DNA of 34,141 bases, taken from assembly GCA_964408025.1 (NCBI GenBank), contig CAYOXX010000028.1, forward strand, positions 1 to 34,141. Reading direction: 5' to 3'. The position numbers and the translations under genes were made by a program. A model generated the notes under the pieces. That model was not told the DNA's origin. It was given only the letters and a program-made list of their open reading frames with translations, and did no database searches. The first letter of the stretch is position 1. The number at the start of each line of letters is the position of its first letter. This document shows, one piece after another, positions 24,801-33,872 of the stretch. Source of the stretch: CAYOXX01 sp964408025 (lineage in GTDB: Bacteria > Acidobacteriota > DATKUA01).

Positions 24801-26996
24801 ATGACGGTATTGACGGACCTTAACGAGAGGCAGCGTGAAGCGGTGCTGCACGAAGGGGGGCCGCTCCTGGTGCTGGCCGGAGCCGGCAGCGGCAAGACCC
24901 GCGTGATAACCCACCGCATCGCACACCTGATACGGGAGCGCGGCGTGGCTCCGCGCGGCATCCTGGCGGTCACCTTCACCAACAAGGCTGCCGAGGAGAT
25001 GCGCTCGCGCGTGCTGCAGCTCGTCGGCGAGCAGCAGGAGAATCCCGTCGTCGGCACCTTCCACCGCTTCTGCGTCCGCGTGCTGCGCCGCTTCGCACCC
25101 GCCATCAACTTCCCCAGCTCCTTCTCCATCTACGACGTCGGCGACCAGGTGGCGCTGCTGCGCAAGGTCTGCGGCGACCTCGGCGTCGATGGCATTAAGG
25201 CGCCGGCGCTGCAGGCGACCATCAGCAGGGCCAAGAACAGCAGGGGCGAGCCCGCCGAGGCGCTCGGCGACGACAACCCCCGCCTGCAGGATATCTACGG
25301 CGCCTACCAGGACGGCCTCAGAGCCGCCGGCGCCATGGACTTCGACGATCTCCTGCTGCGGACCGCCGAGCTCTTCGAGGCCCGCGACGACCTGCTTCGC
25401 CACCACCGCAGCCGCTTCGAGCACTTGCTGGTCGACGAGTACCAGGACACCAACTACCCGCAGTACCGCCTCGTCAGGCTCCTGGCGCCACCGCAAAACA
25501 ACGTCTGCGCCGTCGGCGACGACGACCAGAGCATCTACCGCTGGCGGGGCGCCGACGTGGAGAACATACTCCGCTTCGAGCGCGACTTCCCCGGCACGAA
25601 AGTGGTCAAGCTGGAGCAAAACTATCGCAGCACGCAGACCATCCTCGACGCGGCCCACAGCGTGGTCGAGCGGCTGGCCGGAAGGCGCCCCAAGAAGCTC
25701 TGGACCGACCGCGCCGGCGGCGAGCCGGTGACCCTCTTCCAGGCCGACAGCGAGGAGGCGGAGGCCAGCTTCACCGTCAGCCAGATCAACGCGATGCTGC
25801 CGCGCCGGCCGGCGTCGGACTTCGCGGTTCTGTTCCGCACCAACGCCCAGAGCCGGCCTTTCGAGGAGGTGCTCTCGCGCCACCGCATACCGTACCAGCT
25901 CGTCGGCGGCACGCGCTTCTACGATCGCAAGGAGATCAAGGACGTTATCGCCTACCTCCGCCTGTCGGCCAACAGCGGCGACCTCGTCAGCCTGCGGCGC
26001 ATCGTCAACACGCCGCCGCGCGGCATCGGCGAGGCTACCGTGGCCAAGCTGGAGCGGCTCGCGGCGCAGCGCGGGCTGAGCGTCTGGGAGGTGATCTCCG
26101 ACCACCTGAGGTTCCTCGACGCCGGCCCCAAGGTCAAGCGCGCCCTCACACTGTTCAAGGAGATGATCGAGGCCGTCGGCGAGAGCATCCTGCACGAGGA
26201 GCCGCCTTCGCGGGTGATCGACTTCGTCCTCAAGGAGAGCGGCTACCTCGGCGCCCTGGTCAAGGAGAACAGCGACGAGTCGATGGGCCGCATCGAGAGC
26301 CTCAGGGAGCTCATCGCCGCCGCCAAGGGCTTCGAGGCGGCAAACTTGGAATCCGGCACGGCGGCCTTCCTCGATCAGGCTGCGTTGGTTTCCGAAAGCG
26401 ACGACTACGATCCCGGCGCCCCGCGGGTGACGCTGCTCACGCTGCACTGCGCCAAGGGCCTCGAGTTCGGCGTCGCCTTCCTGGTCGGCCTCGAGGAGGG
26501 GCTGCTGCCCCACAGCCGCAACTCCGGCGATCCCGAGGCTCTCGAGGAGGAGAGGCGACTCTGCTACGTTGGCATGACACGCGCCAAGGACAAGCTCTTC
26601 CTCAGCGCTGCGCGCTCGCGCCGCACCTACAACGGCTTCGCCAGGTGCAAGCCGTCGCGCTTCCTGGACGACGTCCCCACCGCTGTGCTGGACGAGCGGG
26701 GCGCAGAGGCGCGGCAGAAGAAGCGCAGGACGACGGTAGGCGCCAACATCGAAAACATAGGTAAGTTCTTCAAGGACAAGAAGATCGACGTCGACATGAG
26801 CAAGCTGTCCAAGCACGACGCGGGCACGGGCGGCGCGGAGTTCAGCGTGGGCGACAAGGTCGAGTTCGCGAAGTACGGCGTGGGCAAGGTTGTCGGAGTC
26901 TCGGGCGAGGGGGAGGAGCTCCGTTACACTGTCAACTTCCCCGGTGTCGGCCTCAAGAAAATCATGGCGCGCATCGCCAAACTGAAGAAGGCTTAA
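24801..26996 (+). CDS. pcrA: ATP-dependent DNA helicase PcrA/UvrD
   Basis: 731 aa from ATG 24801 (a TTG at 24783 is in frame but less likely). Superfamily 1A 3'-5' helicase for nucleotide excision and mismatch repair and replication-fork clearance. Seen in order: LNERQREAVLH (Q motif), GAGSGKTRV (Walker A), VDEYQDTN (motif II), GDDDQSIYRWRGA (motif III), EQNYRSTQ (motif IV), TLHCAKGLEF (motif V) and EEERRLCYVGMTRAKDKL (motif VI). The final ~50 residues FSVGDKVEFAKYGVGKVVGV ... form the Tudor-like C-terminal domain of PcrA, which binds RNA polymerase. It has its own promoter and is followed by a GT-C-like gene after 45 bases. Confidence 0.95.
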   Translation: MTVLTDLNERQREAVLHEGGPLLVLAGAGSGKTRVITHRIAHLIRERGVAPRGILAVTFTNKAAEEMRSRVLQLVGEQQENPVVGTFHRFCVRVLRRFAPAINFPSSFSIYDVGDQVALLRKVCGDLGVDGIKAPALQATISRAKNSRGEPAEALGDDNPRLQDIYGAYQDGLRAAGAMDFDDLLLRTAELFEARDDLLRHHRSRFEHLLVDEYQDTNYPQYRLVRLLAPPQNNVCAVGDDDQSIYRWRGADVENILRFERDFPGTKVVKLEQNYRSTQTILDAAHSVVERLAGRRPKKLWTDRAGGEPVTLFQADSEEAEASFTVSQINAMLPRRPASDFAVLFRTNAQSRPFEEVLSRHRIPYQLVGGTRFYDRKEIKDVIAYLRLSANSGDLVSLRRIVNTPPRGIGEATVAKLERLAAQRGLSVWEVISDHLRFLDAGPKVKRALTLFKEMIEAVGESILHEEPPSRVIDFVLKESGYLGALVKENSDESMGRIESLRELIAAAKGFEAANLESGTAAFLDQAALVSESDDYDPGAPRVTLLTLHCAKGLEFGVAFLVGLEEGLLPHSRNSGDPEALEEERRLCYVGMTRAKDKLFLSAARSRRTYNGFARCKPSRFLDDVPTAVLDERGAEARQKKRRTTVGANIENIGKFFKDKKIDVDMSKLSKHDAGTGGAEFSVGDKVEFAKYGVGKVVGVSGEGEELRYTVNFPGVGLKKIMARIAKLKKA

Positions 26997-27041
26997 ACCC
27001 CAACGACGCCCGGGAGCCGAGGTGGAGCGGGAGAGGCCGGA

Positions 27042-29963
27042 GTGTGGAGTGCGGAAAGTAACGCAGCGCTGAAAGCCGCCGCCGTGCTGGCCGTGGCAAC
27101 GGTCGGGCTGGGACTCTACTTCGCCGGGCTGGACGACGGCGTCCATCACTTCGACGACCAGTACGGCACCCACCAGTACGTGATCACTACTACCTTCCCC
27201 GACGGGCTTTGGCTATCGCTGTTGGCGGCCGCCGCCGTCGTCGGGGCCGCCTGGCTGCTGAGCTCGGCGGTCGGGGCGCGGCTGACGGGCAGGCCGTTCA
27301 GATCTGTGGCCATCGTCGACGCGCTCACCTACCTGCCACTCGCCATTCTGCTGATCGAGCCGTTGAGGTACGTACCTCGGCTTGCAGAGTTCAGCTCGGC
27401 CATCTTCCTGTTTTCCACGACCTTGGGCGAGGCTTTGCTGTTCGTCGCCCTCCTGCTGACTGTCGCATTGAAAATAGTCTTCTTTCGCAGGATGGGCCTG
27501 CGGAGCGAACTTACGGCCTCGAGATGGTCCGCCCTCTCCGACCGCGCTGTGGGATGGGTTATCTTCGGCGTCCTGATGCTGTTCTTCTTCGTCGCCGTAC
27601 CGCAGTTCAGCGCTCAGGTGCCGTTCGGCGGCGACCAGCCGCACTACCTGCTCGTCACCCACAGCCTTATCGAGGACGGCGATATCATTATTGGGGATGA
27701 CTACGAAGAGGGAGCGTTCCGAAAGTTCTCAACTTTTTCAAGGGTATTTCGCAGGCCCCATCGGCTGACACGTGACGGCAAAGTTGTCAATCCCCACAAG
27801 ATCGGTATGCCGTTGCTCGCCGTGCCGCCCTATGCCCTGGCCGGTAAGGTTGGCGCCGTTCTCATGATCGGCTTCTTCGCCTCACTCGCCGCGGCCAACC
27901 TATATTGGCTGGTTGTCAAGATCGTTCCCCATCGTTGGGCCGCTCTGGCTGCGGTCTCTTGGGTCGTCCTCTCCGTACCGCTTCTACCGATGTCGTTCCG
28001 CTTCATGACCGAAATCCCGACGACGGCCTTCATGCTGCTGGCGCTGAACATGATCTGGCAGCGCGACGGCCGGCTGCCGCGCTGGCCGTGGGCGATTCCA
28101 TTCGTCATCTGGTTACTGCCCTGGTTGCACACCAGGGGACTCGTGATAGGAGTCGGCCTGACGGTCCTGCTGATTGTACGCCTCAGGAGCCGGCCGCTGC
28201 TCGCGGTCTCCATCGCCGTCGTCTGTGCGCTTCTAGCCCTCGCTATTCCAGCCTGGAACTGGTGGCTTTATGGCGAGTTCGGCATCCTGGTAAGGATGGG
28301 TAGGGAGCTGCATACGAGCATTAATGTTCTCAACGTGTTCAGCCATTTCGGCGGCCTGCTGTTCGACGCCCAATTCGGATTCCTGTTGTACAACCCAGCG
28401 GTGATTTGCGCCGTAGCGGGTTGTTTCCCGCTTTGGAAGCGGCGGCCCGGAGCTCTGTTATGGTTCTTCTTTCTCTACGTGTTGGCGGTAGCTCCCGGCC
28501 TCACTTTCGGCCACTGGTGGGGAGGTTCCAGCTCGCCGGCGAGATATGCTGCTCCCGGAATGCACCTGGCGGCGCTGCCGATGGCGGCACTGCTTGCCGA
28601 ACGAGGTTGGCGGCGCTGGCGATGGGCGGCCCTCTTCGGCGGTCTGTGCGCCGTCGCCATCAGCCTGATGATGACCACCAACGTGAGTCTCCTGACCAGT
28701 ACTCGCGGCCTAACCGCCCCAATATTGACTGCCGTTTCGGTGGGGCAATATGACACTGTCGAATGGTGGCCATCATGGTTCACCGGAGACGGGCGGTTCT
28801 GGGCACATATCGGCCTTTTGACGCTCGCGGTCTCGATCGCGGTCGCCTGCGTTCTCCTGGTCGCCTCCGCCGCGCGCAGGCTCGGCGGGGGAGGGGAAGG
28901 CTTTCTCGGCGGCGCACTGGCGGCCGGCGCGGGGCTTATCGCCTTCCTTGCCTGCCTGGCGCTCTACGGCTGGGCCGCCGAGATGCTTGTCGAGGGCGAA
29001 CCGAACGGCACACAGCCTCTCTCGCGACGGCTGGATCTGGCCTATCAATGGAGATACCGCCACGGCGGCTACAGGTTCCTGGACCAGGGCGGGACACTAT
29101 CGGCCGATTCGCTGCCGCCGCGCGGCTTCAGCGCCAGCAGACTCTTCTCCGCCTGGAACCTGCTGACCGACCCGCTCACCCCCCGGAACAGGTCGTACCG
29201 GCTCGAGGCGGGGGAGCGGGAGCTCTCGCTGCGGCCGACGACACCGCTGTGGGCGGGGCGCTACCGTCTCGACCTCGGCCTGCGCGCCGAAGGTGATGCG
29301 GCGGCAGTCGGGATCGCCGTATACGACCTCTCCGAGAGGGGCGTCACGCCTTGGCGGCCCAAGGCGGAGGTCCAGTACCGCCTCTCGGAAGAATATCGGG
29401 TGCTCGCGATTCCGATAGAGCTGCCGTACAACAGCCTCGGCCTGTCCGTCGTCGTCGACTCCGACCGGCCGCTGCGCTTCACCCATGCGACGCTCGCCGC
29501 CCTCTCGCTCGAGACTCTCGCCTCCTCGACGCTGCCCGCGGAGCTGTTCGACCGGGCCTCGATGGCCTTCAACGAGTACACTCTTTACGCCGACTTCCGC
29601 GCCGTCCACGTTCCCGATGGCAAGTGGTTCTGGACCCGGGGCGATAGCGAGGCGATCTGGACCATCGTCGCCCGTAGGCCGTTCGCCACCCTGAGGCTGA
29701 GCCTCGTCGGCCGCCCGGGAGTCGAAGCCACCTTTAACGGGGATGGCTGGAGCAGGACTTTCGCCTTCGACGGCGAGGAGCGCAGGGCGGCGGCCGAGCT
29801 GCCGATAACCAGCCGTCGCGTCGGCGACTACTGGATTGCCGAGCTGCGCGTGAGAACCGTCGGCGAGTTCGTGCCGGCCCGCTCCGTCCGGGGCTCCACA
29901 GACAGCCGCTCCCTCGGCGTGCACACCAGGGTTTCGCTGATTAGGAGTAGCGACGTTCCTTAG
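27042..29963 (+). CDS. Large membrane protein with GT-C-like glycosyltransferase features
   Basis: 973 aa from GTG 27042 (GAGAGG ribosome site). At least eight to ten hydrophobic segments lie in residues ~10-620. Between them is GGDQPHYLLVTH (Asp198), where GT-C family members such as ArnT/PMT-type enzymes have their D-E/Q-x-H/Y catalytic loop, and FMTEIPTTAFM follows a later segment. The C-terminal ~300 residues (from about 640) are hydrophilic and beta-rich, with a RYRLDLGLRAEGDAAAVGI-type sequence. That would suggest a lipid-linked-sugar-dependent glycosyltransferase in the cytoplasmic membrane with an extracytoplasmic accessory domain. No named subfamily can be given; DUF2079-like or mannosyltransferase-like membership is possible. 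Confidence 0.6.
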   Translation: MWSAESNAALKAAAVLAVATVGLGLYFAGLDDGVHHFDDQYGTHQYVITTTFPDGLWLSLLAAAAVVGAAWLLSSAVGARLTGRPFRSVAIVDALTYLPLAILLIEPLRYVPRLAEFSSAIFLFSTTLGEALLFVALLLTVALKIVFFRRMGLRSELTASRWSALSDRAVGWVIFGVLMLFFFVAVPQFSAQVPFGGDQPHYLLVTHSLIEDGDIIIGDDYEEGAFRKFSTFSRVFRRPHRLTRDGKVVNPHKIGMPLLAVPPYALAGKVGAVLMIGFFASLAAANLYWLVVKIVPHRWAALAAVSWVVLSVPLLPMSFRFMTEIPTTAFMLLALNMIWQRDGRLPRWPWAIPFVIWLLPWLHTRGLVIGVGLTVLLIVRLRSRPLLAVSIAVVCALLALAIPAWNWWLYGEFGILVRMGRELHTSINVLNVFSHFGGLLFDAQFGFLLYNPAVICAVAGCFPLWKRRPGALLWFFFLYVLAVAPGLTFGHWWGGSSSPARYAAPGMHLAALPMAALLAERGWRRWRWAALFGGLCAVAISLMMTTNVSLLTSTRGLTAPILTAVSVGQYDTVEWWPSWFTGDGRFWAHIGLLTLAVSIAVACVLLVASAARRLGGGGEGFLGGALAAGAGLIAFLACLALYGWAAEMLVEGEPNGTQPLSRRLDLAYQWRYRHGGYRFLDQGGTLSADSLPPRGFSASRLFSAWNLLTDPLTPRNRSYRLEAGERELSLRPTTPLWAGRYRLDLGLRAEGDAAAVGIAVYDLSERGVTPWRPKAEVQYRLSEEYRVLAIPIELPYNSLGLSVVVDSDRPLRFTHATLAALSLETLASSTLPAELFDRASMAFNEYTLYADFRAVHVPDGKWFWTRGDSEAIWTIVARRPFATLRLSLVGRPGVEATFNGDGWSRTFAFDGEERRAAAELPITSRRVGDYWIAELRVRTVGEFVPARSVRGSTDSRSLGVHTRVSLIRSSDVP

Positions 29964-30128
29964 ATTTTGGTTTGGATCCGAGGACTGTCGGGGCGTCCTA
30001 AAGTGTTTCTACGGAGCGAGTTTGGGGCGGCATTATTCACCTAAATATCTTGGAACTGACATCGCTGTACTTCGCATCCTTGTTGAGCGGTTCGCGGACG
30101 GTCTTAGTCGGGCGCAGTCGGCTTCTCT

Positions 30129-31115
30129 TCAACTCTCTTGCTTTGGGTCTGCTTCGGCCTCAGAGCTCTCCGCCTTATCGCGGTTGTCGATGATGTCGCG
30201 GACGATGAAACGGGGTCGGCGCTTCACCTCCTCGTAGATGTGTCCCATGTATTCGGCCAGGACAGAGAAGCAGAGTAGTTGTACCGAGCCGACGAATATC
30301 GTTACCAGCAGCAGCGTCATGAATCCCGAGGGCGTACCGCCTCGGATGAAGTAGGACAGAAGATAGTAGATACTCAGACAAAAGGTGATGAAGAGTGCCA
30401 ACAGGGCCATTAGCGAAATGTAATTCAGAGGCTTTTTGCTGAAGGAGAGGATGGCAAACTTGGCCCAACTGATGTTTCGTAGCAGGGAGTTTGTCGATTT
30501 GCCGTAATAGCGGGGAGCGCGGGCATAATCCACACCTGTGTGCTTGAAGCCGGTGTAAGCCCGCAGGCCCCTGAGGAAAACGCTGTGCTCGGGGAAATCC
30601 TCCAGCAAGCAGTGGATCACCTTGCGGTCGAGCAGGCCGAAGTCGCCGGCGTCTAGGGGGAGATCGAAGTCGGCCAGGCCGCGGAAGATTCGATAGAAGA
30701 GTTTGTAGGAAACTCTTCGGAAGAAGCTACCGGCGCGCTTGACCCGTACCCCATAGACGATGTCGTAACCCTCGCGCCACTTAGCAATCAGGTCCGGAAT
30801 CACCGCCGGAGGATCTTGCAGGTCGCCGTCCATCAACACTACGGCGTCGCCCCTGGCGACGGCCATTCCGCTGAGGAAGGCGTTCTGGCTGCCAAAGTTC
30901 CGCGTGTGATTGACTACTACTACGTGGTGATCCTGCGCAGCTATTTCCCGCAGGATCTCTTCGGCATTGTCCGGCGAGGCATCGTTCACATAGATGATTT
31001 CGTACTCCCTGGTAACGCCGGGAAGGATATCGCTAAGTTGGTTGTAGAACTCGTGGATGCTGCCCGCGTCCTTGTAGCAGGCGATGACGATTGAAAGGGA
31101 GTAATCCGTTTTCAT
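30129..31115 (-). CDS. GT2 glycosyltransferase, polyprenyl-phosphate type (DPM1/ArnC/GtrB-like)
   Basis: 328 aa from ATG 31115, one base after the transketolase stop, with GGAAG as ribosome site; an upstream in-frame start at 31136 would overlap that gene. Seen: SIVIACYKDAGSI and YVNDASPDN (nucleotide site), LMDGDLQDPP (DxD), DAGDFGLLDRKV and GKSTNSLLRNISWAKFAI (acceptor region), then two membrane helices (LMALLALFITFCLSIYYLL and LLLVTIFVGSVQLLCFSVL). These transfer a sugar from a nucleotide to polyprenyl phosphate at the inner membrane for later use by GT-C enzymes. It is the last gene of the sugar operon. Confidence 0.88.
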   Translation of the reverse strand: MKTDYSLSIVIACYKDAGSIHEFYNQLSDILPGVTREYEIIYVNDASPDNAEEILREIAAQDHHVVVVNHTRNFGSQNAFLSGMAVARGDAVVLMDGDLQDPPAVIPDLIAKWREGYDIVYGVRVKRAGSFFRRVSYKLFYRIFRGLADFDLPLDAGDFGLLDRKVIHCLLEDFPEHSVFLRGLRAYTGFKHTGVDYARAPRYYGKSTNSLLRNISWAKFAILSFSKKPLNYISLMALLALFITFCLSIYYLLSYFIRGGTPSGFMTLLLVTIFVGSVQLLCFSVLAEYMGHIYEEVKRRPRFIVRDIIDNRDKAESSEAEADPKQES

Positions 31116-31116
31116 T

Positions 31117-32040
31117 TCACACTTCCAGGCACTCAATGACGGCCCTGGCTATTCCGGCGGCGTCAAGACCGAGCTTCCTGCGAAGGCTGCGCTGCGAGCC
31201 GCCGACATGGAGGAAGCGGTCGGGCGCGTGCAGCCCTTTCAAACGCGGCTTTAATGATTGAGGATAGAGGTGGGCGCTGACAGCCTCGAAAAGGCCTCCG
31301 CATGGTCCGTGTTCCTCGATGGTGACAAGCAGCTCGATCTCCGCCCTCTCCAAGCAGTCCTTCAACCCGCTGATTGGTTTGACAGTATGCACTGCAAGGA
31401 CCAGCGGTGAGATTCCCTGCTGCAGCAGCAGTTCAGTCGCCCCCAATGCTTCCTCCGCCACACTGCCGCAGGCCGCAAGGGCCACCTTCTTTCCGGGACG
31501 CAGGATTGAGGGGCGGCCCAGGACGAAGTTCCCTTCAGTTCCGGGCAAGACCGCCTCGCCGGCGCGGTTGAGGCGCAGGTATGCCGGCCCCCGGAGGCTG
31601 CGCAAGAGAGCTTTTACTGCGTCGGCGGTCTGCCGGGGATCGCAGGGGCAGACAACCGTCATGCCGGGCATGGCCCGCATCACGCCGATGTCATCCACCC
31701 CGTGGTGCGTAGCGCCGTTAAAACCGTAGGCATAGCCGCCACCCACGCCCGTCACAACTACCGGCAGCCTCATGTTGCAGAGGTTGTTGCGGATCTGTTC
31801 CAGACAGCGCGTCGTGGCGAAAGGGGCGATGCTGTAAATGAAGGGGCGCATCCCCTCCAGTGCCAGGCCGGCGGCGACGCTGACCATGTTGGCCTCGGCT
31901 ACCCCCATATTGAAAAAGCGCTGTGGGAACTTCTCCGCGAACTCGTCGAAAATCCTGTAACCCAGATCGGCGGTTAACAGGATTACACGCGGATCGACCG
32001 CGGCGGCTTTGGTGAGGGCTTGGAAGAATGCATCTCTCAT
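31117..32040 (-). CDS. Transketolase-like C-terminal subunit (Pyr/C domains)
   Basis: 307 aa from ATG 32040 overlapping the stop of the N-subunit gene (ATGA); the longer open frame is not used. It holds the pyrimidine-binding domain (RFFNMGVAEANMVSVAAGLALEGMRPFI with the catalytic Glu) and the C-domain ending in a VTIEEHGPCGGLFEAV stretch. It pairs with the adjacent N-subunit to form one active site. Two-subunit transketolases occur in archaea, many bacteria and sugar clusters. Confidence 0.9.
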   Translation of the reverse strand: MRDAFFQALTKAAAVDPRVILLTADLGYRIFDEFAEKFPQRFFNMGVAEANMVSVAAGLALEGMRPFIYSIAPFATTRCLEQIRNNLCNMRLPVVVTGVGGGYAYGFNGATHHGVDDIGVMRAMPGMTVVCPCDPRQTADAVKALLRSLRGPAYLRLNRAGEAVLPGTEGNFVLGRPSILRPGKKVALAACGSVAEEALGATELLLQQGISPLVLAVHTVKPISGLKDCLERAEIELLVTIEEHGPCGGLFEAVSAHLYPQSLKPRLKGLHAPDRFLHVGGSQRSLRRKLGLDAAGIARAVIECLEV

Positions 32041-32849
32041 CGCGCCGCTTCCTCCAGCTCGGCGAGCGCATCGGCCAGCTCGGCTTGTGTCGGCGGGCGA
32101 TAGTGCCACTCGACATCGTCCTCCATAAATGAGACGCCCTTCCCCTTGATCGTGTGCGCGATCAGTGCGCGGGGAATCCCGCCGGAGGGAGGCTGTCGCA
32201 GAGCATTGGACAGGGCCTCGGGATCGTGCCCGTCGACTTCCAGGGTCTCCCAGCCGAAGCTGCGCCATTTATCGGCCAGCGGCTCCAGGCTGGTGATCTC
32301 CGTGCTCCGCCCGGTAGCCTGAAGTCTGTTGAAATCGACGATGGCCACCAGGTTATCCAGCCCTTGTTTTGGCGCCCAGAGTGCTGACTCCCAGGTCGAG
32401 CCTTCGTTGCATTCGCCGTCGGAGAGGATCACGAACACCCTGGCGTCGATCTCGCGCCGCTTGAGCGACAAGGCGATGCCGGTGCCGATGCCGAGTCCGT
32501 GGCCCAGGGAACCTGTGGTGCACTCTATGCCGGGAACTGCTCCCAGTGATGGATGCTCGGCCAGGGTCGAATTCTCGCGGGCGAATTCACTCAACCGCTC
32601 CGTCGGGAAAAAGCCCCGTTCGGCCAGGCACGCGTACTGGGTTAAGGCAGCGTGGCCCTTGCTGAGTATTATCCGGTCCCTCTCGGCCGAATCCGGCCTC
32701 TCGGGATAAAGGCGGGCCACTTCGAAGTAGAGGACAACCAGGATCTCGACGCAGGAGAGGCCGGAGCCGATGTGGGGTGCCCTCGCCTCCGAGGCCATTC
32801 TCAGGATCCGCCTGCGGATTCCGTTTGCGATCTTTTCCAAGTCGGTCAT
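32037..32849 (-). CDS. Transketolase-like N-terminal subunit (TPP-binding)
   Basis: 270 aa. HIGSGLSCVEILVVLYF, LSKGHAALTQYACLAERG, GSLGHGLGIGTGIAL and the thiamine pyrophosphate motif LSDGECNEGSTWESALWAPKQGLDNLVAIVDFN are complete. It uses Mg-TPP to move a two-carbon ketol unit. The ATG lies 39 bases after the epimerase stop (32889). Together with the epimerase and GT2 it may modify a nucleotide-linked sugar rather than serve central metabolism. Confidence 0.92.
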   Translation of the reverse strand: MTDLEKIANGIRRRILRMASEARAPHIGSGLSCVEILVVLYFEVARLYPERPDSAERDRIILSKGHAALTQYACLAERGFFPTERLSEFARENSTLAEHPSLGAVPGIECTTGSLGHGLGIGTGIALSLKRREIDARVFVILSDGECNEGSTWESALWAPKQGLDNLVAIVDFNRLQATGRSTEITSLEPLADKWRSFGWETLEVDGHDPEALSNALRQPPSGGIPRALIAHTIKGKGVSFMEDDVEWHYRPPTQAELADALAELEEAAR

Positions 32850-32888
32850 GTCAGTTAAACAGCTTCTCAGCGCCTCATTTAAGGTTGA

Positions 32889-33872
32889 TTACTTAGTCGC
32901 CACCGCCTTTACTCCCCAGACTGCAGAGCCATATAGGTGAGCGTTTAAGCGGAACCATTCGAGGCAACGGTCGATCCCCTCGGCCAAGCTGACCTTCGGT
33001 TGCCAGCCTAGCATTCGACGCGCCTTGCTGATGTCAGCCACCCAGGTTGAGGTGTCCCATGGGCGCGCCTCCATGGCACCCCATCGTGCATCGATCTCCC
33101 GGCCGTGGCGCGCAGCAGTGGTCGCCACGATCTCTCTCATGCTCGTCTGCACACCGGTTCCGATGTTGAACGTTTCCTTGGGGTGCCGCTTCAGCTCGTC
33201 AATTAGCAGGTATGCGTCGACCACGTCCTCAGTGTGGATGAAATCCCTGCACGTCTCCGGTGAGACCATGTCGATAGGTCTGCCCTCCAAGGCGGACATG
33301 ATGAGAGTGGGGATCAGGCGAGTGCGCTCTTCGTACGGGCCGTAGACGCTGAATAGTCGGAGAGTGACTATCGGAAGGTCAGGCGATTCGGCGACCTGTT
33401 GGCTTAGGAGGGTCTGGCTCGCTTTGGCCACGGCGTAAAAGCTATTCGGTTCCAGCAAGTCCGTCTCGCGCATGGCGTGCCGCTTCTCGCCATACTCCGA
33501 GGAGCTGCCGGTGTTGACGAATAGTTCGTAGCCGACCTCGTTGCAGGCGTTCAGTAGATTCCAGAGCCCTAAGACGTTGGTGAGGATGATTCGTTCGGGA
33601 TTGCTTTGGAACGGGTAGGCTCCATAGGTCGCCAGGTGGTAGATCACAGAAGGACGAATATCCCGAACGGCGCGCGAGATCCCCTCGCCGTCGCATACAT
33701 CGATACGGCGAAGGTGCAGCTGCCCCTCAAGCTCTCGAAGCCGCCAGGTGTCCGACCCGGGAGCGACGATGGCGTGCACGGCACAGTCGTTGTCGACCAG
33801 CCGGCGGCAGACATTCGCGCCGACAAATCCCGCGGCCCCTGTCACCAGAAAAACTCTCTTAGCCGAACACAT
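32889..33872 (-). CDS. NAD(P)-dependent sugar epimerase/dehydratase (extended SDR)
   Basis: 327 aa. A Rossmann motif near the N-terminus (TGAAGFVGANVCRRL), the catalytic sequence SSSEYGEKR, YAVAK (Tyr/Lys) and LRLFSVYGPYEERTRLIP, as in NDP-sugar 4-epimerases, dehydratases and the CDP-abequose/paratose group. The exact substrate is not predictable. ATG 33872 is preceded by an AGAGGAG ribosome site. It is the first gene of the operon in this window; genes further upstream lie beyond the window edge. Confidence 0.85.
   Translation of the reverse strand: MCSAKRVFLVTGAAGFVGANVCRRLVDNDCAVHAIVAPGSDTWRLRELEGQLHLRRIDVCDGEGISRAVRDIRPSVIYHLATYGAYPFQSNPERIILTNVLGLWNLLNACNEVGYELFVNTGSSSEYGEKRHAMRETDLLEPNSFYAVAKASQTLLSQQVAESPDLPIVTLRLFSVYGPYEERTRLIPTLIMSALEGRPIDMVSPETCRDFIHTEDVVDAYLLIDELKRHPKETFNIGTGVQTSMREIVATTAARHGREIDARWGAMEARPWDTSTWVADISKARRMLGWQPKVSLAEGIDRCLEWFRLNAHLYGSAVWGVKAVATK

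Noticed and set aside
24729..27173. 814-codon minus-strand frame opposite pcrA
   Set aside because: pcrA on the plus strand has all helicase motifs; the antisense frame has none and only reflects codon bias.
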